DNA of 34,171 nucleotides from contig JAJRSP010000047.1 in assembly GCA_024278775.1 (NCBI GenBank), forward strand, positions 1 through 34,171, given 5' to 3'. A model generated the notes under the pieces. It was not told where the DNA came from. It did no database searches and worked only from the letters and a program-made list of their open reading frames with translations. Below, piece by piece: positions 1 to 5,533 of this stretch. Position 1 is the stretch's first letter, and every line of letters starts with the position of its first letter. The DNA is from Planctomycetota bacterium (lineage in GTDB: Bacteria; Planctomycetota; Phycisphaerae; UBA1845). The position numbers and the translations under genes were made by a program.

Positions 1-167
1 TCAACCCGCTCACCTATGGATTAGCGGCGTTGCGTCGGGCCTTGTATCCTGGCGGCGGCGGCGCGACGGAATTGGTACCCTCGATGGGTGTTTCGCTTCT
101 CGTGACACTGGTTTTTGGTGTGGTGATGATCGTGCTAGCATCGCGCGTCGTTCATCGGCGCGGGTAG
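1..167 (+). CDS. ABC-2 type transporter permease, C-terminal fragment
   Basis: The window opens inside a gene; the open frame from base 3 ends at TAG 165-167. The visible 54 residues begin NPLTYGLAALRRALYP, the motif found before the last transmembrane helix of ABC-2 permeases (DrrB/NodJ-like), followed by a hydrophobic helix (VSLLVTLVFGVVMIVLA) and a short basic cytoplasmic tail. It would form the membrane channel of an ABC exporter whose ATPase should lie upstream, outside the window. The SCO1 and DUF420 genes directly downstream suggest a cytochrome-oxidase maturation cluster, where ABC-2 exporters are often found. The family call rests on the motif plus the terminal helix; the substrate cannot be inferred. 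Confidence 0.7.
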   Translation, partial: NPLTYGLAALRRALYPGGGGATELVPSMGVSLLVTLVFGVVMIVLASRVVHRRG

Positions 168-214
168 TCCCGTGCCGGGCTACCGCGTTCCTCCCCGTGT
201 GGATTGCAGTCACT

Positions 215-880
215 ATGTCCGACCCTTCTGATTCGGCCCATAAGATCACGCGATCCACGGGTTTACCCACGCCGCTTATTTTTGCTGCGGTGATGCTGGG
301 GTTGCTGGTGGTATGGGGGGCTGCTATGCAGGCGGGGGGGCCGAAGCTCGACGAGGCACCATTGCGGGTATTTGCGGAGGTGCCGGCTTTTTCACTTACG
401 GAACGCAGTGGTGCGACAGTCACACGCGACGATCTTCTCGGCAAGGTGTGGGTGGTTGACTTCGTGTTCACGTCGTGCGCCGGGCCCTGCCCGGAAATGT
501 CCATGCGAATGCGCAGCCTGCAAAAAACCTTGATTGATACGAACCGCGATGTCACGCTCGTCACTATCACGGTAGACCCCGAGACGGACACGCCGAAGGT
601 CCTTGCGCGCTACGCCAACAAGTATCGCGCGGATGAGAACCGGTGGCTCTTTTTAACCGGGGACAACGAACCTGAAATTCGCGATCTCGTGCTAAAGGGA
701 TTCCTGCAGGCGATTTCACCAGCGACCAAGAACAGCCCGATCATCCACAGCACCCGGTTTGTGCTTATCGACCGGCGCGGGCGCATCCGCGGCTTTCATG
801 ACGGCCTCGATGTCAGCGAGCGTGAGCAGTTGCTTCACGATCTCGATAAGCTGCTTAAGGAGAGCGCTGCGGATGATTAG
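215..880 (+). CDS. SCO1/SenC family copper chaperone for cytochrome c oxidase
   Basis: This is a thioredoxin-fold, membrane-anchored protein that delivers copper to the CuA centre of cytochrome c oxidase or acts as a thiol reductase in its assembly. From the ATG at 215 (221 residues) there is one N-terminal hydrophobic segment (PLIFAAVMLGLLVVWGAAM, about residues 20-40) and then the SCO domain. The copper-binding CxxxC lies in FTSCAGPCPEMS (C88, C92) and the third ligand is H178 in IIHSTRFVLIDRRG, so all three ligands are present. An in-frame GTG at 197 is an alternative start; neither has a convincing Shine-Dalgarno. The gene overlaps the next one by 8 bp, implying translational coupling and a shared role in respiratory-complex assembly. 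Confidence 0.9.
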   Translation: MSDPSDSAHKITRSTGLPTPLIFAAVMLGLLVVWGAAMQAGGPKLDEAPLRVFAEVPAFSLTERSGATVTRDDLLGKVWVVDFVFTSCAGPCPEMSMRMRSLQKTLIDTNRDVTLVTITVDPETDTPKVLARYANKYRADENRWLFLTGDNEPEIRDLVLKGFLQAISPATKNSPIIHSTRFVLIDRRGRIRGFHDGLDVSEREQLLHDLDKLLKESAADD

Positions 881-1316
881 CCTGTCGGACTTGCCCCTGG
901 TCAACGCAACGCTGAACAGTATCGCACTGGTCCTGCTGCTTACGGGGTTGGTTATGATCCGGAACGGATGCCGCGTCGCGCACCGGCGTTGCATGATCGC
1001 TGCGTTCGGAGTGTCTACGCTTTTTCTAGTCAGCTATGTGACGTATCGTTTTTTCGGGGATGAGAAAAAGTTCACCGGTACGGGTTGGATCAGGCCGGTC
1101 TATTTCTTCATCCTCATCACGCACGTTGTTCTGGCGGCGACGGTGCCCTTCTTGGCCGCTCGGACGCTGTATCTGGGGCTGCGGGGACGGTGGAAGCCGC
1201 ATCGGCGAATCGCCCGGATCACCTTCCCGATCTGGGTCTACGTCTCAATCACCGGGGTTACCGTCTACGTCCTACTGTTCCGTATCTACGGCCCTGTTCT
1301 TGCCCCGGCGGGCTAA
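873..1316 (+). CDS. DUF420 family membrane protein
   Basis: A 147-residue integral membrane protein with about four hydrophobic helices (from residue 10, 40, 72 and 118). It contains the family-typical stretches VSYVTYRFFGDEKKF and RPVYFFILITHVVLA, with histidines in membrane-proximal positions, and a basic LRGRWKPHRRIARIT loop before the last helix. DUF420 (YozB-like) proteins are regularly encoded beside haem-copper oxidase, ctaB and SCO genes and probably help oxidase assembly; their biochemical activity is not known. The ATG at 873 lies inside the end of the SCO gene and is preceded by AAGGAGAG at 856-863, which supports this start over earlier in-frame codons. Confidence 0.85.
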   Translation: MISLSDLPLVNATLNSIALVLLLTGLVMIRNGCRVAHRRCMIAAFGVSTLFLVSYVTYRFFGDEKKFTGTGWIRPVYFFILITHVVLAATVPFLAARTLYLGLRGRWKPHRRIARITFPIWVYVSITGVTVYVLLFRIYGPVLAPAG

Positions 1317-1397
1317 CGGAGGGGTCGGGCACCGCTTAGGCTCAAGGATTTCGGCATGGCCGACGATGATGGAGTAAGCACGAGAGGTGTTTGCCGT

Positions 1398-1414
1398 CCG
1401 GGCGAGTGGCCCGG
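1398..1414 (+). terminator. GC-rich hairpin after the DUF420 gene
   Basis: CCGGGC (1398-1403) and GCCCGG (1409-1414) form a perfect 6-bp stem with loop GAGTG. It lies 82 bp after the DUF420 stop and 40 bp before a possible small ORF. There is no T-tract, so it is at best a weak or Rho-assisted terminator. Confidence 0.3.
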
Positions 1415-1453
1415 GTGTGGGGAATACCGCTGTCGTGGTGAAGCGAGGACGCT

Positions 1454-1537
1454 ATGTTCAACAAGTTCCTGGTCTTTCTGTCGGTGCTCGGGGCGGTCAT
1501 GTTTGGTCTGCTCGATTTTCTGGTGCAGACCAATTGA
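1454..1537 (+). CDS. possible 27-residue single-pass membrane peptide
   Basis: An ATG at 1454 opens a 27-codon frame ending at TGA 1535-1537. The peptide is almost entirely one hydrophobic helix (KFLVFLSVLGAVMFGLLDFL) with a Lys near the N-terminus and a polar QTN tail, the usual layout of small bacterial membrane proteins. A Shine-Dalgarno-like GAGGA at 1445-1449 lies 4 nt before the ATG. It sits alone between the respiratory-assembly genes and tRNA-Tyr. I do not recognise a family. The composition and ribosome-binding site support it, but a frame this short can arise by chance. Confidence 0.4.
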   Translation: MFNKFLVFLSVLGAVMFGLLDFLVQTN

Positions 1538-1678
1538 TTCGGTGCTCGGGCTGGTAGGGGCCGGGCCCCATCTGGATGAAATCGGGACCGATGGGTTGCC
1601 ACGGAACCTGTTCTGAGGTAGAAGCCCCGTTCGTCGTGGATGTTCTGGTGGCGGGACTCGTTTCCGGACTAATGCGGC

Positions 1679-1761
1679 GGGCGTGTGCCCGAGTGGCTAA
1701 AGGGGACGGGCTGTAAACCCGTTGGCGTATGCCTACGCAGGTTCGAATCCTGCCGCGCCCA
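1679..1761 (+). tRNA. tRNA-Tyr (anticodon GTA)
   Basis: A class II tRNA of 83 nt. The acceptor stem GGGCGTG (1679-1685) pairs with CGCGCCC (1754-1760) including one G-U pair, with discriminator A1761. The anticodon stem ACGGG/CCCGT carries loop CTGTAAA, giving anticodon GTA. A long variable arm follows, then the T arm GCAGG-TTCGAAT-CCTGC (1737-1753). The 3' CCA is not encoded. metF starts 20 bp downstream, so the two may share a transcript. No integrase or duplicated tRNA end is present, so there is no sign of an integration site. Confidence 0.95.
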
Positions 1762-1780
1762 ATCTTCCTTCCGGTGACCC

Positions 1781-2671
1781 ATGCGAATTGACGATCAACT
1801 CCGTTCCAAAATACCGACGCTTTCGTTCGAGTTCTTTCCCCCCAAGGATGACGTCGGGTTCTGGGATCTCTACCGGACGATCGAATCACTCAAACCGCTC
1901 GAACCGACCTACGTGTCGGTGACATACGGGGCGGGCGGGTCGACACGTCGCAAGACGGTCGAGCTGGTGCAGCGAATCAAGCGTGATCTTGCCATGGAAG
2001 TGGTAGCGCACATTACGTGCGTGGAAGCCGATCGTCAGGAAATCGCCAGAGTGCTCGACGACTACAAACAAGTCGGTATCGCGAATGTGTTGGCCTTGCG
2101 GGGAGATCCACAGGCGGGAAACACCACGTTTCAGGCGACGACGGGTGGTTTTCGATATGCCAACGAGCTGATTTCTTTTGTGCGCGACCGCGGTGACATG
2201 TTTTGTATCGGAGCGGCCTGCTATCCCGAATCGCATCCCGAGTCGAGCAGCGCCCAGTCTGACATGGACAACCTGAAGCGTAAGGTCGATGCCGGTGTCG
2301 ATTTCCTGATTACCCAGCTATTTTTCGACAATGATGACTTTCTCCGGTTTCGTGATCGGGCCGTGGCGGCCGGTATCGATGTGCCGATTGTCGCGGGGAT
2401 CATGCCGATTTTAAGTGTGAACCAGGTGAAGCGTTTTACGCAGATGTGTGGTGCGGCTATCCCGGACCCGTTGCTACACCGAATTGAAGCGGTCGAAGAT
2501 GACGCGGAAGCGGTCCGTCACATCGGCATGTATCACTCCACCCAGCAGTGCCTCGCGCTGCTCGAACACGATGTCGCCGGCATTCATTTCTACACGTTGA
2601 ACCGCTCGACGGCGACCCGTGCCATTTTTCAACTCATCAACGCCAGTCTTCCCCTGAGGGTCTCGGTCTAA
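1781..2671 (+). CDS. metF: 5,10-methylenetetrahydrofolate reductase
   Basis: A cytoplasmic flavoenzyme that reduces 5,10-methylene-THF to 5-methyl-THF, the methyl donor for methionine synthesis. The 296-residue length is normal for the bacterial single-domain form. Conserved landmarks appear in order: LSFEFFPPKDD near the N-terminus (catalytic Glu), YVSVTYGAGGSTR, ANVLALRGDP, GAACYPESHPES and DFLITQLFFDNDDFLRF (TIM-barrel FAD/folate site). The ATG at 1781 fits the family start (MRIDDQLRSKIPTLSFEFF); there is no strong Shine-Dalgarno. The very short gap to tRNA-Tyr suggests transcription through the tRNA. The porin gene downstream is separated by a 366-bp gap and is probably a separate unit. 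Confidence 0.95.
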   Translation: MRIDDQLRSKIPTLSFEFFPPKDDVGFWDLYRTIESLKPLEPTYVSVTYGAGGSTRRKTVELVQRIKRDLAMEVVAHITCVEADRQEIARVLDDYKQVGIANVLALRGDPQAGNTTFQATTGGFRYANELISFVRDRGDMFCIGAACYPESHPESSSAQSDMDNLKRKVDAGVDFLITQLFFDNDDFLRFRDRAVAAGIDVPIVAGIMPILSVNQVKRFTQMCGAAIPDPLLHRIEAVEDDAEAVRHIGMYHSTQQCLALLEHDVAGIHFYTLNRSTATRAIFQLINASLPLRVSV

Positions 2672-3037
2672 GACCACAGGCCCGGTACGGTGTGACGGGG
2701 TTCTTCTGTTTCTTTCTTCGTTGCTGTGAGTTGTGGGGATAATTTCCCCTTGAGATAACATGCAGGTATTTCCGAAGATTACGCTGAAACCGTTTACACG
2801 CATGAGCAGTCTGTGAATTCCCGCGTGACGGTTTTTGATGTCCTGCAACCTCGTCGGCTTGTGATACGTTGCAGGCGTGTGGTCGATAAAAATGTTTGGT
2901 ACGCCCCCTGTACAATGGCGTTTCTTTTGGCAGAATTGCGAGCGAAGGGTGCGTGCGGTGTGAGGCGTCGCACCGGGTAAGATTTGGCCGCGACACATGG
3001 CGGTGCCACAGCGTCGCTCTGATGGAGAATCAAGACC
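2672..3037. other. 366-bp intergenic region between metF and the porin gene
   Basis: No credible gene is seen here. It holds a small hairpin GGGGA-TAATT-TCCCC (2735-2749), the inverted repeat at 2842-2875 listed separately, and a TACAAT hexamer at 2911-2916 that could be a -10 box for the porin gene but lacks a well-spaced -35. The 5' leader of the porin gene would then be about 120 nt. It probably carries the porin promoter and regulatory sites. Confidence 0.4.
2842..2875. promoter_or_regulatory. 8-bp perfect inverted repeat upstream of the porin gene
   Basis: CCTGCAAC (2842-2849) is repeated in inverse as GTTGCAGG (2868-2875), separated by 18 bp. The centre-to-centre distance of 26 bp is about 2.5 helical turns. 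It lies about 165 bp before the porin ATG and just upstream of a possible -10 box (2911-2916), so it could be an operator; a hairpin in a leader RNA is the alternative. Confidence 0.35.
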
Positions 3038-4480
3038 ATGAAGCGAAAACACGTTGGTACGGTGTTTGGTGCAGTGTTGGTGTTGTTGATGGCCGGTGCT
3101 TCGGCGGTGGCTCAAGCGCCCACGGCACGTGAGCGCGAACTCGAGGATCTGGTGCGCCGCCTCAGCGATCGTATCGACACACTCGAGAAGCGTCTGGATC
3201 AGGTGGAGGGTGCGGGGCATGCCGGTACCGCTCAGTCCCGGATCGAGGCGCTGGAACAGGTCAACTCCATCAAATCGAGTCGTCCCCCTTCCGTCGACTC
3301 GGCAGAATGGAAGAAAATCCGTGAGTGGGTCAATGATCCTGCGACGATGAGACCCTACTGGAAGGATGCGCTTAACTTCGAATCGATGGATGGTGCCTTC
3401 AAGCTGAAGATCGGTGGTCGCATTCATTATGACTGGTCCTTCTATGAGGAGGATGGGAGTCTCGAACGTACCATTGGTAGCAGCTTTATGAACGATTCGG
3501 AGTTCCGGCGGGCGCGAATCTATATCGCCGGAAACCTGTATGACGACATCAATTTCAAGGCGCAGTATGACTTCGCAGGTGGTGATGCTGATTTCAAGGA
3601 TGTGTATGTCGGCTTAAAACACGTTCCCTACCTCGGCAACCTGCGCTTTGGACAGTTCAAAGAGCCGTTCAGTATCGAGGAGCTTACGAGCAGCAACTAC
3701 ATCACGTTCATGGAGCGAAGCCTGGTCAACACGTTCGCGCCGGGTCGTAATTCCGGTATCATGGCCTTCAATTCTATGGGCGATGGAAACATGACCTGGG
3801 CGGCGGGGGTTTTTCGCCAGAGCAACAGTTACGGCGATGGCATGGGAGGCCGTGACTACAACCTCACCGCTCGTGTGACGGGCGTGCCCGTGTATGAGGA
3901 TGGCGGCACTGACGTGCTACACCTCGGACTGAGCGTGACCCATCAGAACTACGAGAACGATACACTTCGCTTCCGGGCTCGTCCGGAAACGCATCTTTCC
4001 CCGCGCGTCGTCGATACGGGCGCGTTCAGTGCGGAATATGGAGACCTGCTCGGTGCTGAAGTTGCCTGGGTGCATGGTCCGTTTTCGTTGCAAAGCGAAT
4101 ATGTGCACGCGTTTATCGAGGGTCGCTCGCGTCTCGTTGGGGATCCCGAGTTCTGGGCGGCATCGCTTCAGGCGAGTTACTTTCTGACGGGTGAGCATCG
4201 ACCCTATAAAAAGTCGGCCGGGGCGTTTGGTCGCGTCAAGCCGCTGCACAACTACGATCGCGACGGCAGCGGCATCGGTGCCTGGGAGCTGGCTGCTCGT
4301 TACTCGTACCTCAACCTGAACGACAGTCGCGTTCGCGGTGGGAGACTCGACACGGTGTCGCTCGGCTTGAATTGGTATCTCAATCCGAGCATGCGGATGA
4401 TGTGGAACTATGTCTACGCTGACGCGAGCCCACGCGGCGATGTGAGTGTCTTCCAGTGGCGTGTGCAGTTGGCATTCTGA
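3038..4480 (+). CDS. OprP/OprO-type phosphate-selective porin
   Basis: A 480-residue outer-membrane beta-barrel porin. It begins with a signal peptide (basic KRKH, hydrophobic core, cleavage near ASAVAQA, about residue 26). A heptad-rich coiled coil follows (RELEDLVRRLSDRIDTLEKR, about 30-60), typical of porins that trimerise or touch peptidoglycan. From about residue 110 the barrel shows alternating strands of the OprP/OprO family (KIGGRIHYDWSFYEE, FRRARIYIAGNLYDDINFKA, LRFGQFKEPFSIEEL) and it ends in a terminal Phe, the usual assembly signal. The family passes phosphate, pyrophosphate or other anions; the substrate here is unknown. ATG 3038 follows GGAGAATCAAGACC with GGAG at 3023-3026. It appears monocistronic, with its own long leader. 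Confidence 0.9.
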   Translation: MKRKHVGTVFGAVLVLLMAGASAVAQAPTARERELEDLVRRLSDRIDTLEKRLDQVEGAGHAGTAQSRIEALEQVNSIKSSRPPSVDSAEWKKIREWVNDPATMRPYWKDALNFESMDGAFKLKIGGRIHYDWSFYEEDGSLERTIGSSFMNDSEFRRARIYIAGNLYDDINFKAQYDFAGGDADFKDVYVGLKHVPYLGNLRFGQFKEPFSIEELTSSNYITFMERSLVNTFAPGRNSGIMAFNSMGDGNMTWAAGVFRQSNSYGDGMGGRDYNLTARVTGVPVYEDGGTDVLHLGLSVTHQNYENDTLRFRARPETHLSPRVVDTGAFSAEYGDLLGAEVAWVHGPFSLQSEYVHAFIEGRSRLVGDPEFWAASLQASYFLTGEHRPYKKSAGAFGRVKPLHNYDRDGSGIGAWELAARYSYLNLNDSRVRGGRLDTVSLGLNWYLNPSMRMMWNYVYADASPRGDVSVFQWRVQLAF

Positions 4481-4493
4481 TCTGTCCGGAAGT

Positions 4494-4507
4494 AGTAACC
4501 GGTTACT
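4494..4507. promoter_or_regulatory. 14-bp perfect palindrome after the porin gene
   Basis: AGTAACC-GGTTACT is a perfect uninterrupted palindrome starting 14 bp after the porin stop and 22 bp upstream of a TTGACA box. With no loop it is a poor hairpin but a good dimeric protein-binding site, possibly an operator for the small lipoprotein gene. Confidence 0.35.
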
Positions 4508-4528
4508 GGTTGGTGATTGGCGTCGGTC

Positions 4529-4556
4529 TTGACACAGTGATGTCCTCTGGTCTTAC
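4529..4556 (+). promoter_or_regulatory. candidate sigma-70 promoter for the small lipoprotein gene
   Basis: A consensus -35 TTGACA (4529-4534) is followed, after 16 bp, by a weak -10 TCTTAC (4551-4556, 3 of 6 matches). A start near 4563 would give a leader of about 90 nt before ATG 4653. The -35 is perfect, but the poor -10 keeps confidence low. Confidence 0.35.
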
Positions 4557-4652
4557 GGTTCCCCGGTGGGGTAGGTGTAGGTCTCGAGCGGGAGTCAGTG
4601 GAATAGAACGTCGCTGTGGTTGTTTGAGTTGTATGTGAACACGGAGAAAGCC

Positions 4653-4835
4653 ATGAAGAATCGAGTATTTCGTGTGGTGAGTTTGTTGGGGTGTGGGTAC
4701 GCGCTACAGTTTCTGGGCTGCAACAACCAGAACCTGGCGGATATCGTGAGGGATGATGTCCGAGCGACCACTGTAGACGTGACCACGTTCGCAGTGGAAG
4801 CCGCCTTCGATAACGTTTTTGGCCTTAATCAGTAG
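4653..4835 (+). CDS. small lipoprotein of unknown function (60 residues)
   Basis: From ATG 4653 (GGAGA at 4643-4647, 5 nt before the start) the product is 60 residues. It has a basic N-terminus (MKNRVFR), a hydrophobic stretch and a lipobox-like FLGC with Cys at about residue 24, so it should be lipidated after signal-peptidase II cleavage. The mature part is about 37 residues (CNNQNLADIVRDDV onward) and ends in AFDNVFGLNQ. I do not recognise the family. An earlier in-frame start would add a hydrophilic leader and spoil the signal sequence, so it is rejected. The gene has its own candidate promoter and is followed by two strong hairpins. Confidence 0.7.
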   Translation: MKNRVFRVVSLLGCGYALQFLGCNNQNLADIVRDDVRATTVDVTTFAVEAAFDNVFGLNQ

Positions 4836-4852
4836 AGGCTTCGTGATGGAAC

Positions 4853-4877
4853 GGCGTCTACAATTATCGTAGGCGTC
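4853..4877 (+). repeat. 9-bp hairpin downstream of the lipoprotein gene
   Basis: GGCGTCTAC (4853-4861) pairs with GTAGGCGTC (4869-4877) around a 7-nt loop, with two G-U pairs, starting 18 bp after the lipoprotein stop. It is followed 5 bp later by a longer hairpin. It may be part of a terminator or a structured leader for the next gene. Confidence 0.4.
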
Positions 4878-4882
4878 GCGTG

Positions 4883-4934
4883 GGCAACGAACACCTTCGG
4901 CATGGCTTTGCTCGGCCGAAGTGTGTACGTTGCC
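4883..4934 (+). repeat. long near-perfect inverted repeat (about 19-bp stem)
   Basis: The left arm at 4883-4901 (begins GGCAACG, ends CTTCGGC) pairs with the right arm at 4915-4934 (begins GCCGAAG, ends CGTTGCC). There is one mismatch and one bulged base, and the loop has 13 nt. It lies between the lipoprotein and dUTPase genes. No T-tract follows, so it is not a textbook terminator. A structured RNA, an attenuator before the dUTPase gene or a mobile repeat remnant are all possible. Confidence 0.55.
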
Positions 4935-4983
4935 GTTGCGCGGTGTGTGGAGCCGTAGGCGTGGGTGTCAGGTGGAGAGGGGC

Positions 4984-5403
4984 ATGACCGACAAACTGGA
5001 AGACATGTTCGAGCGGCAAGCCGTCTTGAACAAGCGGATCGGGTACGACACCAAGGCGCTGCGGGACCATTTTGATCCGGCCTTAGCGGGGAAATGGCTG
5101 AATGATTACATCAGCGCCGCCAGCAATGAACTGGAAGAGCTTCGTGACAGTACGTTTTGGAAGCATTGGTGCAGTGAAGCCCAGCGCGGACAGCGGTTTG
5201 AGATTCACGACCTCCAAAACGCTCGTGTAGAAGTCATCGATCTGCTCTTCTTTTGGATCAGTATGGCCCAGTGTGTCGGGCTCACCGCGGAGGACGCTCA
5301 TAACCTCTACCTTCAGAAACTCAACGTGAATCATGAGCGTCAATCCAGCGACTACTCCATGAAGACCAAGGACGAGTCGGACAATAAGTCACTAGGCGTA
5401 TGA
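4984..5403 (+). CDS. dUTP diphosphatase, all-alpha (dUTPase_2) family
   Basis: This enzyme hydrolyses dUTP (and often dUDP) to dUMP, keeping uracil out of DNA and feeding thymidylate synthesis. The 139 residues are mostly helical and match the dimeric all-alpha NTP-pyrophosphatase fold (MazG-related). The N-terminal helix EDMFERQAVLNKRIG is family-like; the region FWKHWCSEAQRGQRFEIHDLQ is followed by the metal-binding helix with ExxD in ARVEVIDLLFFWISMAQ; and YLQKLNVNHERQSSDY is the C-terminal substrate-binding block. ATG 4984 follows GGAGAGGGGC, a good ribosome-binding site. It lies downstream of two hairpins and upstream of a terminator-like hairpin, so it may be expressed alone. Confidence 0.85.
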   Translation: MTDKLEDMFERQAVLNKRIGYDTKALRDHFDPALAGKWLNDYISAASNELEELRDSTFWKHWCSEAQRGQRFEIHDLQNARVEVIDLLFFWISMAQCVGLTAEDAHNLYLQKLNVNHERQSSDYSMKTKDESDNKSLGV

Positions 5404-5503
5404 ATGCCGGCCGGGGCCGATCGAGATAGCCACGGCGGTTGTTCAGCTTGACGGGAACCGTTCGACATTGGTTTTCCGACATGCCGGTGGGGCGGTAGCG
5501 GGG

Positions 5504-5522
5504 GCCCGCGTGTGCGGGCTTT
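5504..5522 (+). terminator. probable intrinsic terminator after the dUTPase gene
   Basis: GCCCGC (5504-5509), loop GTGT and GCGGGC (5514-5519) form an all-GC 6-bp stem followed directly by TTT. It lies 100 bp after the dUTPase stop and 12 bp before the kinase start region, so it may also attenuate the kinase operon. Confidence 0.55.
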
Positions 5523-5533
5523 GCGACATTTGA

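Noticed and set aside
1356..1616. 86-codon plus-strand frame rich in Cys, Arg and Ser
   Set aside because: Composition is unlike a protein, it has no ribosome-binding site, and it overlaps the better small membrane ORF in another frame.
1679..1761. tRNA-Tyr as an integration site
   Set aside because: No duplicated tRNA end, integrase or phage gene is present in the following sequence, which is core metabolism (metF).
2474..3427. 317-codon minus-strand frame across the end of metF and start of the porin gene
   Set aside because: It is antisense to two well-supported genes, His/Arg-rich without motifs; long shadow frames are common at this GC content.
4883..4934. Integron attC-like site
   Set aside because: The imperfect hairpin superficially resembles an attC, but the arm ends do not carry the GTTRRRY/RYYYAAC core and there is no integrase or cassette array.
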